Source: Actinomycetospora chibensis (GTDB lineage Bacteria > Actinomycetota > Actinomycetes > Mycobacteriales > Pseudonocardiaceae). From it: a stretch of 64,000 nt of DNA. Position 1 is the stretch's first letter. Each line of letters starts with the position of its first letter. The DNA lies in NCBI RefSeq assembly GCF_028737215.1, contig NZ_JAQZAM010000001.1, positions 310,001 to 374,000 of the forward strand, in the 5' to 3' direction. The position numbers and the translations under genes are program-made. The notes beneath the pieces are model-generated. The model did no database searches. It saw nothing but the letters and a program-made list of their open reading frames with translations, and was not told where the DNA came from. Positions 57,142 to 64,000 of this stretch are shown in pieces.

Positions 57142-58038
57142 GTGTCCGATCGTCACGTCAAGCCCACCGACGACGGCTGGGCCGTCGAGAAGCCCGACGC
57201 CCAGCGTCCGAGCGCCAAGACCCCGACCCAGGCCGAGGCCGTGAAGCGGGCCGTCGAGATCGTCGCCAACGACGGCGGCGGCGAGGTCGTCGTGCACGGC
57301 ACCGACGGCAAGGTCCGGGAATCCCGCACCGTCGCGTCGGACGCCCAGGACACGGCCCGCACCGCGGCCGCCCTCGCCGCGAGCGCGGCGGGCGAAGGCG
57401 CGCGCACGACCGCCTCGGCCGCGGCCGCCGAGGTGTCCGACACCGCCGAGGACGTCGCCGACGAGGCATCGGTGACCGCGAAGAAGGTGGCCGGCCACAC
57501 CCGCACCGGGGCCGAGCACGCCGAAGCCACCGCCGACGCCGCCGCCGCCGCCGCCGGGATCGGGGAGCAGGTCGACGCCGTCAGCCGGGGTGAGAAGAGC
57601 CTCGAGGCCGCCGCCGACGACGCCGCGACGATCGCGCAGACCGCCGGCGCTCAGATCACCGACCAGGCCGACCGCACCGGTCGCGAGGTCGCCGGCGAGA
57701 CCCGCGCCGCGGGCCGCCGCGCCGCCGCCCGCGTGGACGCCACCGCCCGCGAGGGCGGTGACCAGCTCGTGTCGGGCGCCGACCGCGCCGCCACCATCGG
57801 TGCGGGCGTCGGCGAGCAGGCCGAGACGGCCGCGGACCGCGTGGGCAAGCAGATCCACGCCGTCACGGAGTCGGCCGCCGCGCCGCTGGACGAGCTCGCG
57901 AAGGCGCTCAACCCGGTGCGCATCGCCGGTCGCGTCGTCGGCGTCGTGGCCGCGGGCGGCCTGTCCCTCGTCGGGCGTGGCGCGTCCCGTGGCACCGCCG
58001 CCGCCCAGCGTGGCGCCCGCAAGGTCGCGCCGCGCTGA
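57142..58038 (+). CDS. DUF2188 protein with LEA-like helical tail
   Basis: A 298-aa protein. The N-terminal 55 residues match DUF2188 ('HVKPTDDGWAVEKPDAQRPSAKTPTQAEAVKRAVEIVANDGGGEVVVHGTDGKVRESRTV'). Then about 190 residues of Ala/Asp/Glu/Thr-rich amphipathic helix without Cys or Trp, with the eleven-residue-like periodicity of LEA/desiccation proteins, and a Gly/Arg-rich C-terminus. GTG 57142 has AGGAG 6 nt upstream. Strong bidirectional hairpin downstream. Confidence 0.75.
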   Translation: MSDRHVKPTDDGWAVEKPDAQRPSAKTPTQAEAVKRAVEIVANDGGGEVVVHGTDGKVRESRTVASDAQDTARTAAALAASAAGEGARTTASAAAAEVSDTAEDVADEASVTAKKVAGHTRTGAEHAEATADAAAAAAGIGEQVDAVSRGEKSLEAAADDAATIAQTAGAQITDQADRTGREVAGETRAAGRRAAARVDATAREGGDQLVSGADRAATIGAGVGEQAETAADRVGKQIHAVTESAAAPLDELAKALNPVRIAGRVVGVVAAGGLSLVGRGASRGTAAAQRGARKVAPR

Positions 58039-58063
58039 CCCAGCCGTCGGGAAGCGTTCCGCA

Positions 58064-58092
58064 CCGGGCGCCGACAGACCGTCGGCGCCCGG
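58064..58092. terminator. bidirectional terminator hairpin
   Basis: Perfect 12-bp arms CCGGGCGCCGAC and GTCGGCGCCCGG around a 5-nt loop, between the convergent DUF2188 and DUF6131 genes. Confidence 0.7.
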
Positions 58093-58107
58093 GCGGACGA
58101 GCCGGGG

Positions 58108-58263
58108 TCAGAAGTACGTCTTGCGGCCTCCGACCCCGCGTCCCACCGCACCCAGGATCGTGAGGATCAGGCCGACGACGGCCAGGATGATGCCGATCGT
58201 GTAGAGGATCGGGATGCTGAGCACGTAGCCCAGGATGATCAGGATGACACCGAGGATGATCAC
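58108..58263 (-). CDS. DUF6131 family small membrane protein
   Basis: A 51-aa, almost entirely hydrophobic protein: two helices ('IILGVILIILGYVLSIPILYTIGIILAVVGLILTILGAVG') ending in 'GRGVGGRKTYF', the pattern of the actinobacterial DUF6131 family. GTG 58263 has GAGGAG 10 nt upstream. Function unknown; common near stress genes. Confidence 0.8.
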   Translation of the reverse strand: MIILGVILIILGYVLSIPILYTIGIILAVVGLILTILGAVGRGVGGRKTYF

Positions 58264-58396
58264 GAGCGGTTGCTCCTCACTCGGGCACCGGTGCCCGCAG
58301 TAGTCGATTTCGTCACGCGCTGAGGCAGCCCGTGCGGCGGATGGGACCACAGCGAGGACGCCGGAGCCGTGAGGCGCACCGACGTCACCACGGTGT

Positions 58397-58546
58397 TCAG
58401 CTCGGCGTGTCGTCCTCGGCGCGCTCACGCCACACCACCGGATGGTCGACCCGTCGTGCGGCGAGGACGACGGCCGCGACCACGACCTCGCTCGTCAGGT
58501 CGAGCACGTCGGCGAGCACGTCCCGCAGGGAACCACTGACGGTCAC
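58397..58546 (-). CDS. possible 49-aa protein
   Basis: Frame 'VTVSGSLRDVLADVLDLTSEVVVAAVVLAARRVDHPVVWRERAEDD' looks protein-like (alternating hydrophobic helix), ahead of the DUF6131 gene on the same strand. No Shine-Dalgarno is visible and no family is recognised, so it may be noise. Confidence 0.3.
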   Translation of the reverse strand: MTVSGSLRDVLADVLDLTSEVVVAAVVLAARRVDHPVVWRERAEDDTPS

Positions 58547-58696
58547 CCGGCGGCGCCGGGCGGCATGAGGGCGTCGCGAGGAGGGTTCACGGTGGCTCCG
58601 GGGGCTCGTCACCACAGCGCGGGCCGCCGAGGACGATCAAGGGTCGCAGGTGGCCATTCGCCGCACGTGTCGGGCGAGCGGGTACGGCGGAACGGC

Positions 58697-59252
58697 CTAG
58701 TGCGGGTCCGCTTCCTGATCGCTTGTGGGCCACGCTGTGATCACGACCGGGTCGGGTGCAGCTCCTGGGTGCCGATGACCCCGCCCCCGCCCCAGGAGGC
58801 CCTCCGCCTCCGCGACCGTGAAGACGCAGGCCTCGACGCCGACGCCCCGCGCCAGCAGCAGGTCCGTCAGCTCGACGACGCCGTCCTCGCCCTGGTTGGC
58901 AGGGACCAGGTCGGGCAGCTCGGCCCACGACGACACCGTGGCGAGTCGCTTCGCGGGGTCCGGCTCGATCTGCGCGAAGGTGGTCATCGAGATCGGGACG
59001 CCGGGGCACGCACGGCGGACGGCCTGGATCGCGCGTCCCACCTCCCGCTCCGAGAGCGTCTCTGCGCCGTCGTCGCCGAAGGCGTGCAGGTGCAGCAGGG
59101 TCGCGCCCGCCGCGACGCACGCCGCGGCGTCGGCCGCGGTCTCCCCGGGGGTGCGCGGCATGGCCGGGTGGTCGCTGTCGCCGTTCAGGGCGCCCTGCAG
59201 CGTCCGGCGGGCGGACGGGCGGACGGGCGGACGGGCGGCCGTCGGGAGTCAT
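58697..59252 (-). pseudogene. BKACE (3-keto-5-aminohexanoate cleavage type, DUF849) gene, broken
   Basis: ATG 59252 with GAGG 8 nt upstream begins a frame that passes through an 8-bp tandem repeat (59213-59236) and lands one frame off from the clear BKACE body 'QGALNGDSDHPAMPRTPGETAADAAACVAAGATLLHLHAF...' read from 59207 onward. One extra repeat unit would restore the frame. The body also ends early: after 'GVGVEACVFTVAEAEGLLG' it diverges and stops at 154 residues from ATG 59161, well short of the usual 240-270. Confidence 0.7.
59213..59236. repeat. three tandem 8-bp units (GGACGGGC) at the 5' end of the BKACE gene
   Basis: Three exact copies plus partial units on each side (GGCGGGC, GGCC). 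The unit is not a multiple of three, so copy-number change shifts the reading frame; four copies would align ATG 59252 with the BKACE body. Confidence 0.85.
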
Positions 59253-59373
59253 GGACGGATCCTCGACCCCGCCGAGCAGCGGGGCGCGGATCGTGGCCCC
59301 GCCCACAGCGCCTTGAGTGTGCCGTGGCGGCGCGGCCTGTCCTGGACCGGCACACGCCCACCGGGAGGACCAG

Positions 59374-60063
59374 ATGACCGCGACACCACAGCACCACGGC
59401 CTCGAGGCCGAGGACGAGACCCCGACCGGCCCGCTGCCGGCCGTCGCGCCGGCGACCTCGAGGCCCTCCGTCCTCGACCAGATGGGCGGTCCGCGGGGGT
59501 TCGTCTACTCCTCGGTCCCCGTCGTCGTGTTCGTCGCGGCGAACACGTTCCTGTCGCTGCCGGTGACGATCGGGGTCTCGGTCGCTGTCGGACTCGCGCT
59601 GACCGCGCTGCGCCTGGTGCGTGGGGAGCACGTCGCCGGCGCGGTCGGGGGCCTGGTCGGCCTCGGCGCCGCCGTGGGCGTCGTCGCGTGGACCGGGTCG
59701 GCGAGGGACTTCTTCGTCATCGGCATCTGGGCCGCTCTCGCAGGCTTCGTCGTCGCCCTCGGCTCGGTGCTCGCCCGCCGCCCCCTGACCGGGGTCGTCT
59801 GGAACCTCGTGCACGGCGGCACCCACGACTGGCGCACCGACCGCGCCGTGCGGCGCTGGCACGACCTCGCCACGCTGTGCGCCGCGGCCGTGTTCGGGGC
59901 GCGGTTCGTGGTCAAGGAGTGGCTCTACGTCGCCGACTCCACCACCTGGCTCGCCGTCGCCAAACTCGCCCTGGGCACCCCGCTGACGATCCTGGCCGGC
60001 CTCGTCGTCGTCTGGGCGTTCCGCCGGACGAGCACGCGCCTGCTCGGCAAGGATGCCTCGTGA
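59374..60063 (+). CDS. DUF3159 family membrane protein
   Basis: A 229-aa protein with about six helices: 'DQMGGPRGFVYSSVPVVVFVAANTFLSLPVTIGVSVAVGLALTALRLVRGE', 'AVGGLVGLGAAVGVVAWTGSARDFFVIGIWAALAGFVVALGSVLARRPLTGVVWNLVHG' are the DUF3159 hallmarks. Function unknown. ATG 59374 follows GGGAGG. Confidence 0.88.
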   Translation: MTATPQHHGLEAEDETPTGPLPAVAPATSRPSVLDQMGGPRGFVYSSVPVVVFVAANTFLSLPVTIGVSVAVGLALTALRLVRGEHVAGAVGGLVGLGAAVGVVAWTGSARDFFVIGIWAALAGFVVALGSVLARRPLTGVVWNLVHGGTHDWRTDRAVRRWHDLATLCAAAVFGARFVVKEWLYVADSTTWLAVAKLALGTPLTILAGLVVVWAFRRTSTRLLGKDAS

Positions 60064-60143
60064 GCACCATCAGCCGCTCCGCCCCGACGCCGACCTCGAC
60101 AAGGTGCTCTGCCCGGCCCGTTCTCCGACCGTGACCGGCGGTT

Positions 60144-60157
60144 GGGCCCATCGGCCC
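60144..60157. promoter_or_regulatory. possible DosR-like box (GGGCCCATCGGCCC)
   Basis: A 14-nt palindrome matching the 20029 box except at two central bases, 61 nt upstream of the coiled-coil gene and far from the main regulon block. Confidence 0.45.
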
Positions 60158-60218
60158 TACCCCGCCTCCGGCCTCCGGACGACGCTCACCCGTGCCGGGG
60201 CGAACAGGGAGGGGCGCG

Positions 60219-61250
60219 ATGGGTCACGACGGGGCGGTCGGGAACGGGGCGGTCGGGAACGGGGTGGCCGCTGGAGTGGACGCCCCGGCGAAGGACCGAC
60301 GGATCCCGTGGTGGGGCGTCGGCTTCGACGTGGTGCACCGGGGCTACGACCGCGGCCAGGTCGAGGCGGCCCTCGACCGTGCCCAGGCCGACCTGCGGGT
60401 GATGACCGCCGACCGCGACGCGATGGTGCGGGCCGAGGAGCAGGTGCGCGCGGAGCTCCGGGCGGTCCGGACCGACGTCGACCGGATGGCGTCCGAGCCC
60501 CTCTCCCTCGACGGGGTGTCGACCCGGCTGCAGCATCTCCTGCGGCTCGCGCAGGAGGAGGCGGACGAGGTCCGCGAGCAGGCGGCCGCCGACGCCGGGT
60601 TGGTCGCCGAGCGGGTGGCCGACCGTGCCCGAGCGACCGAGGCGGAGGCCCTCGCGCGCGCCGACCGACTCGTCGCCGACGCCGACGCCCGGAGCCGCGC
60701 CCGCCTGACCCACGCCACCGAGCAGGCCGCGTTGATCGTCGCCGAGGCCGAGAAGCAGGCCCGTGCCCTGCGCCGGGAGGCCGAACGGGTCCGCGACGAC
60801 GTCGAGCGCCAGCAGCAGGAGCTCGTCGCCGAGCAGCAGGAGCTGGTGGAGCGCACCCGAGCCGACGTGGCACGGCTGGAGGACGAGGCGGCGGCCGACC
60901 GCCGAGGACGGGACGAGGACGCGCAGACCCGCCGGCACCGCGTCGAGGAGGACTTCGAGACCGCCCTGGCCGCGCGCCGGGCGGAGGCGGCCGCGGCCCT
61001 GGCCGACGCCGAGGAGCGCCGCCGGCGGGCGGAGGAGCGCGCCCGCGCGGCCGAGCAGGAGGCGGCCGCCCGGGTCGACGCCGCCACCACGGCCGTGGAC
61101 GCCCTCGAGGAACGCCGTCGCCGGGCCGCCACCCAGCTCGGCGAGCTCAAGCGGGTGCTCGATCGGAACGCTCTCGACGGTGCGGCCGGCGACGACCCGG
61201 CGAGCCACCCGGTGCTCGTGGCGGCCGGCGGCGACCAGGGCGTGGCCTGA
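60219..61250 (+). CDS. DivIVA-like coiled-coil protein
   Basis: A 343-aa protein. After a Gly-rich 30-residue start, 'VGFDVVHRGYDRGQVEAALDRAQADL' resembles the membrane-curvature-sensing N-terminus of DivIVA/Wag31. The rest (about 60-320) is a continuous, highly charged, Ala/Glu/Arg-rich coiled coil. Such proteins act as polar scaffolds; a structural role is inferred. ATG 60219 has GGGAGGGG upstream. Confidence 0.8.
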   Translation: MGHDGAVGNGAVGNGVAAGVDAPAKDRRIPWWGVGFDVVHRGYDRGQVEAALDRAQADLRVMTADRDAMVRAEEQVRAELRAVRTDVDRMASEPLSLDGVSTRLQHLLRLAQEEADEVREQAAADAGLVAERVADRARATEAEALARADRLVADADARSRARLTHATEQAALIVAEAEKQARALRREAERVRDDVERQQQELVAEQQELVERTRADVARLEDEAAADRRGRDEDAQTRRHRVEEDFETALAARRAEAAAALADAEERRRRAEERARAAEQEAAARVDAATTAVDALEERRRRAATQLGELKRVLDRNALDGAAGDDPASHPVLVAAGGDQGVA

Positions 61251-61253
61251 CCG

Positions 61254-62164
61254 TCAGACCTGGGCCTGCTCGCGGGTCTCGCCCCTCACCACCTGCACGG
61301 CACGACGCAGTGACGCGATGAGGGCCGAGGGGTCGCCCGCGCGCGTGCAGAGCGAGATCGGGCAGGGCTCGACGTCGGTCAGCGGGAGGAACACGACCTC
61401 CGGATGACGGTAGCTGTCCGCGACGGAGCTCCCGGTGATCGCGATGGCGGCGCCCGAGGCGACCACCTCGAGGAGCTCGTCCATCGTGTGCACCGTCGGT
61501 CCGTAGCGCACGGGCACGCCGCTGGGCCGGGGGTCACAGGCCCACCACCGCACCCACCGCTCGTCGGTCTCGTCGTCGTGGACGTGCGGCTCACCGTCGA
61601 GGTCGGCCAGCTCGACCTCAGCGCGGGTGGTCAGCCGATGGCCCGCCGGGAGCGCGACGACGCGGGGTTCGTCGCGAACCACGTCGAGGCACAGCCCGTC
61701 GGTGTCGACGATCGGCGGCCGGACGAGGGAGGCGTCGACGGTGCCGGCGCGGACCGCGGCCGCCTGGTCGGGCCAGGTCAACTGCACGAGCTGCACCGAC
61801 GCGGCGGGGACGTCACGCTGCACGAGGTCGAGGATGGCCGGGTGTGGGTGCCGGTCGCGGCGGTCATGAAGCCGAGCCGCAGGACTCCGCCGAGGGCGCG
61901 ACGGTGCGCCTCGACCGCCGCGACGGCGCGCTCGGCAGCGGCGAGCGCCGCACGGGCCTCGGGGAGGAAGCGTCGGCCCGCGTCCGTGGGGACGACCGGG
62001 TGCGCGCTGCGGTCGACCAGGTCGACACCGAGCTTGCGCTCGAGCAGGCGGATCTGCTTGCTCAGGGCGGGCCCGCTGACATAGAGCCGCGCGGCGGCCC
62101 GCCCGAAGTGTCCTTCGTCGACGACGGTCACGAGGTAGCGCACGAGGTGCAGGTTGAGGTCCAC
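61254..62164 (-). pseudogene. LysR family regulator split by a frameshift
   Basis: From GTG 62164 the HTH half is intact ('HLVRYLVTVVDEGHFGRAAARLYVSGPALSKQIRLLERKLGVDLVDRS'). Near 61838-61842 the frame breaks: 'GFMTAATGTHT' is followed in the neighbouring frame by 'PAILDLVQRDVPAASVQLVQLTWPDQAAAVRAGTVDASLV...' to a stop at 61254. One missing C in a CCC/CGG run would explain it. Total length (about 303 codons) is normal for LysR, so this is a recent lesion or a base-call error. Confidence 0.75.
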
Positions 62165-62330
62165 GCCGGCTCCCTCCGACGGGCCGAGTGTCGCACCTCA
62201 CGAGACGCAAGGGGCTCTCACCTGGCGCGATAACCGAATGGTTCAGGCACGCGACGACATGTGTCATGGACCTTCTCCGTGTCGCCGACGAGCCTCGGTG
62301 GCGTCCACCACCGACGGAGGAGACACCGCC

Positions 62331-62930
62331 GTGAGCCGTTACGACCACGAGTTCGTGACGATGTTCGCCGGGCTGGAGAAGCAGCTCGAGAACATCGACA
62401 ACCCGCGCCACCGCGCGATCCTGAAGAACTACCGGCGGCACGGGCTCCTGGAGGTGGCCGGGCGCTACCGGGAGCTTCTCGCCCCCGACATGACCGTCGA
62501 GCACCCGCAGTACCGCCTGCACGAGGGCGGGCAGTCCATCGTCCTCGACGGGATGGAGCAGGTCGTCGGCTTCTACCAGTCGCTGATGGCCGCCAACGCC
62601 ATCGTCATGTGGGTGGCCGAGCAGGACATCGCGGTCAACGACCACGGCTTCTCCGGGGAGGTCGTCTTCAACGCCTTCGTCCCGGCACCCATGCTCGGCG
62701 ACAGCGCCTTCTCCGACATCCGCCCGGGCGGCGACCCGACCGAGATGTACCTGCTGCGCCGCACGCTCGCCTTCGTCTGGCCCTACGACGAGCGGTGCCG
62801 CCTCATCGGCGAGCACGTCTACGAGGACGGCGCCTCTCGCGAGATCCTCGAGCCCGACCCCGCGGACGTCATCACCGCGGAGCGTGCCGCCGAGCTGCTC
62901 GCCCCCGAGATCGACCGGGTCCTGCCGTGA
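62331..62930 (+). CDS. SnoaL/NTF2-like protein
   Basis: A 199-aa protein. 'NPRHRAILKNYRRHGLLEVAGRYRELLAPDMTVEHPQYRLHEGGQSIVLDGMEQVVGFYQSLMAANAIVMWVAEQDIAV' suggests an NTF2-like cone fold with possible catalytic His/Asp. GTG 62331 has GGAGGAG upstream. Coupled to the SDR gene (its TGA overlaps GTG 62927). Divergent from the broken LysR gene. The substrate is probably the same small molecule the SDR acts on (inference). Confidence 0.78.
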   Translation: MSRYDHEFVTMFAGLEKQLENIDNPRHRAILKNYRRHGLLEVAGRYRELLAPDMTVEHPQYRLHEGGQSIVLDGMEQVVGFYQSLMAANAIVMWVAEQDIAVNDHGFSGEVVFNAFVPAPMLGDSAFSDIRPGGDPTEMYLLRRTLAFVWPYDERCRLIGEHVYEDGASREILEPDPADVITAERAAELLAPEIDRVLP

Positions 62931-63793
62931 GCGCCGGTGGCCGGCTGGACGGGAAGGTCGCGTTGATCACCGGAGGAGCCCGTGGGCAAGGTCGCGCGCA
63001 CGCCGTCCGGTTGGCCGAGGAGGGCGCCGACATCGTCCTCGTCGACCACTGCGCGCCGATCGACACGGCTCCCTATCCGATGCCCGATGTCGCGGAGCTC
63101 GAGCACACGGTGACGCTCGTCGAGGACCTCGACCGCCGCGCCCTCGCGTTCCGGGCCGACGTCCGCGACCTGGCTGCTCTGCGCAGCGCGGTCACCGACA
63201 CCGTGGCGGAGCTCGGGCGGCTCGACATCGTCGTCGCCAACGCCGGCATCGGCGGCTTCGCGCCCGCGCTGGAGATGGACGAGGCCACGTGGGACGAGAT
63301 GATCGACATCAACCTGACCGGGGCGTGGAAGACCGTTCGCGCCGCGGCCCCCGCGCTCGTCGACGGCGGTCGGGGCGGGTCGATCGTGCTCACGAGCTCC
63401 GTCGCCGGGCTGATCGGCTTCCCGAACCTCGCCCACTACTGCGCGGCCAAGCACGGCCTGGTGGGGCTGATGAAGGTGTTCGCCATCGAGCTCGCGCCCC
63501 ACCGGGTGCGGGTGAACTCCGTGCACCCCACGAACGTCGACACCGACATGATCCAGAACCCGGCGATGTACGAGCTCTTCAGCGGCGGCGTGCCCGGCGC
63601 GGACCGCGCCTCCGCCGCCGCGGCGATGAAGGGCATGCACGCGCTGCCGATCTCCTGGGTCGACCCGGTCGACATCAGCAACACCGTCACGTGGCTGGCC
63701 TCCGACGAGGCGCGTTACGTGACCGGAGTGGCCCTCCCCGTCGACGGCGGGATGACCGCTCCCTACACGATCCCCCACCCCGCACGGGCGTGA
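62927..63793 (+). CDS. mycofactocin-coupled short-chain dehydrogenase/reductase
   Basis: A 288-aa SDR. Nucleotide motif 'LITGGARGQGRAHAVRLAEEGADIVLVD' is the distinctive GGARGQGR form of mycofactocin-coupled SDRs; NAG (VVANAGIGG), catalytic Ser/Tyr/Lys (LTSSVAG; YCAAKHG) and 'DGGMTAPYTIP' end are present. These enzymes keep NAD(H) bound and pass electrons to mycofactocin. No mft biosynthesis gene is in the window. GTG 62927 overlaps the upstream stop. Confidence 0.85.
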   Translation: MSAGGRLDGKVALITGGARGQGRAHAVRLAEEGADIVLVDHCAPIDTAPYPMPDVAELEHTVTLVEDLDRRALAFRADVRDLAALRSAVTDTVAELGRLDIVVANAGIGGFAPALEMDEATWDEMIDINLTGAWKTVRAAAPALVDGGRGGSIVLTSSVAGLIGFPNLAHYCAAKHGLVGLMKVFAIELAPHRVRVNSVHPTNVDTDMIQNPAMYELFSGGVPGADRASAAAAMKGMHALPISWVDPVDISNTVTWLASDEARYVTGVALPVDGGMTAPYTIPHPARA

Positions 63794-63888
63794 ACGGCCC
63801 GAGGACGACCGCGAGTCCGGGCGTCGGCACCCCCGGCACCGCCGTCCCCGAGCTCCTGGTCGAGATCGAGCTCGTCGCGAGCATCTGA
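63790..63888 (+). CDS. possible 32-aa peptide coupled to the SDR gene
   Basis: GTG 63790 overlaps the SDR stop (GTGA) and encodes 32 residues ending 'PELLVEIELVASI'. The coupling suggests translation, but the sequence lacks the IDGMCGVY end of mycofactocin precursor MftA. Unrecognised. Confidence 0.3.
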   Translation: MNGPRTTASPGVGTPGTAVPELLVEIELVASI

Positions 63889-64000
63889 CCGCCCGACGTC
63901 CGGTCGGACCCCGTGCAGGCTGCGCCCGTGACCCCGACCGTCGCCGCCGCGCTGCGCCGCTCGACGAGCACCTCGTCCTCGCCCAGGGCAGCAGTGCCTT
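63889..64000. other. window end, no gene assigned
   Basis: Possible GTG starts (63905, 63928) begin frames that run off the edge; too short to identify. Confidence 0.4.

Noticed and set aside
58587-59306. 239-residue minus-strand frame starting MTPDGRP
   Set aside because: Only its first residues are the likely BKACE start; beyond the 8-bp repeat it reads the wrong frame of the BKACE body.
63790-63888. Mycofactocin precursor peptide MftA next to the mycofactocin-type SDR
   Set aside because: The required C-terminal IDGMCGVY-type ending is absent; kept only as an unassigned small frame.

Overview
This is a very GC-rich, densely packed actinobacterial window. GTG and TTG starts, ATGA/GTGA stop-start overlaps, DUF families typical of actinomycetes and a DosR/DevR-type regulator with its target families suggest a member of the Pseudonocardiales (Pseudonocardia or Actinomycetospora-like). 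The assignment is by character only. No tRNA, rRNA, CRISPR array, insertion sequence or prophage was seen.

Region 1 (1-38.6 kb) is a dormancy/hypoxia-type superlocus. It holds a DosR-like response regulator (12816-13454) whose phosphorylation and DNA-contact residues fall at the same numbers as in M. tuberculosis DosR. Around it are eleven universal stress proteins (USPs) in several architectures plus one USP relic, two Hsp20 chaperones, a DUF1876 (Rv1738-like) protein, PEP synthase, a CtpF-like P-type ATPase, a GH65 glycoside phosphorylase, DUF4389 and DUF305 proteins, SpoIIAA-like proteins, an HdeD-like membrane protein, a thioredoxin with an N-terminal zinc ribbon, a K+ channel, an M23 peptidase, an MgtE-N protein paired with an atypical NRAMP transporter, a pseudokinase and a KAS III with a long extra N-terminal region. 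A 14-15 bp palindromic element of the form GGGNC(n4-5)GNCCC, for example GGGTCGAAGGTCCC or GGGCCGTTCGGCCC, recurs in many of the promoter gaps. It is the likely binding site of the regulator. No DosS/DosT-type sensor kinase lies in the window.

Region 2 (38.6-50.5 kb) mixes a VOC protein and an ArsR-phosphatase fusion (arsenic-type regulation, divergent from an APC permease), a YchJ protein, a MerR-type regulator, a homocysteine methyltransferase-like protein, an alpha/beta hydrolase, a cupin, a RidA protein, a phosphofructokinase with PPi-type active-site residues, and a sigma factor/anti-sigma/sortase/DUF4397 surface-protein module.

Region 3 (50.5-64 kb) is catabolic and accessory: a GAF-ANTAR relic, a molybdopterin oxidoreductase divergent from a TetR regulator with twin palindromic operators, a PPOX flavoprotein, Nudix and SnoaL-like proteins, acetoacetyl-CoA synthetase, a heme aldoxime dehydratase, a DUF2188/LEA-like protein, DUF6131 and DUF3159 membrane proteins, a broken BKACE gene with an 8-bp repeat at its 5' end, a DivIVA-like coiled-coil protein, a frameshifted LysR regulator, and a SnoaL-like protein with a mycofactocin-type SDR.

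Most starts were chosen from visible Shine-Dalgarno sequences and overlaps; several GTG starts are uncertain. Family names come from recognised motifs, not from database searches.
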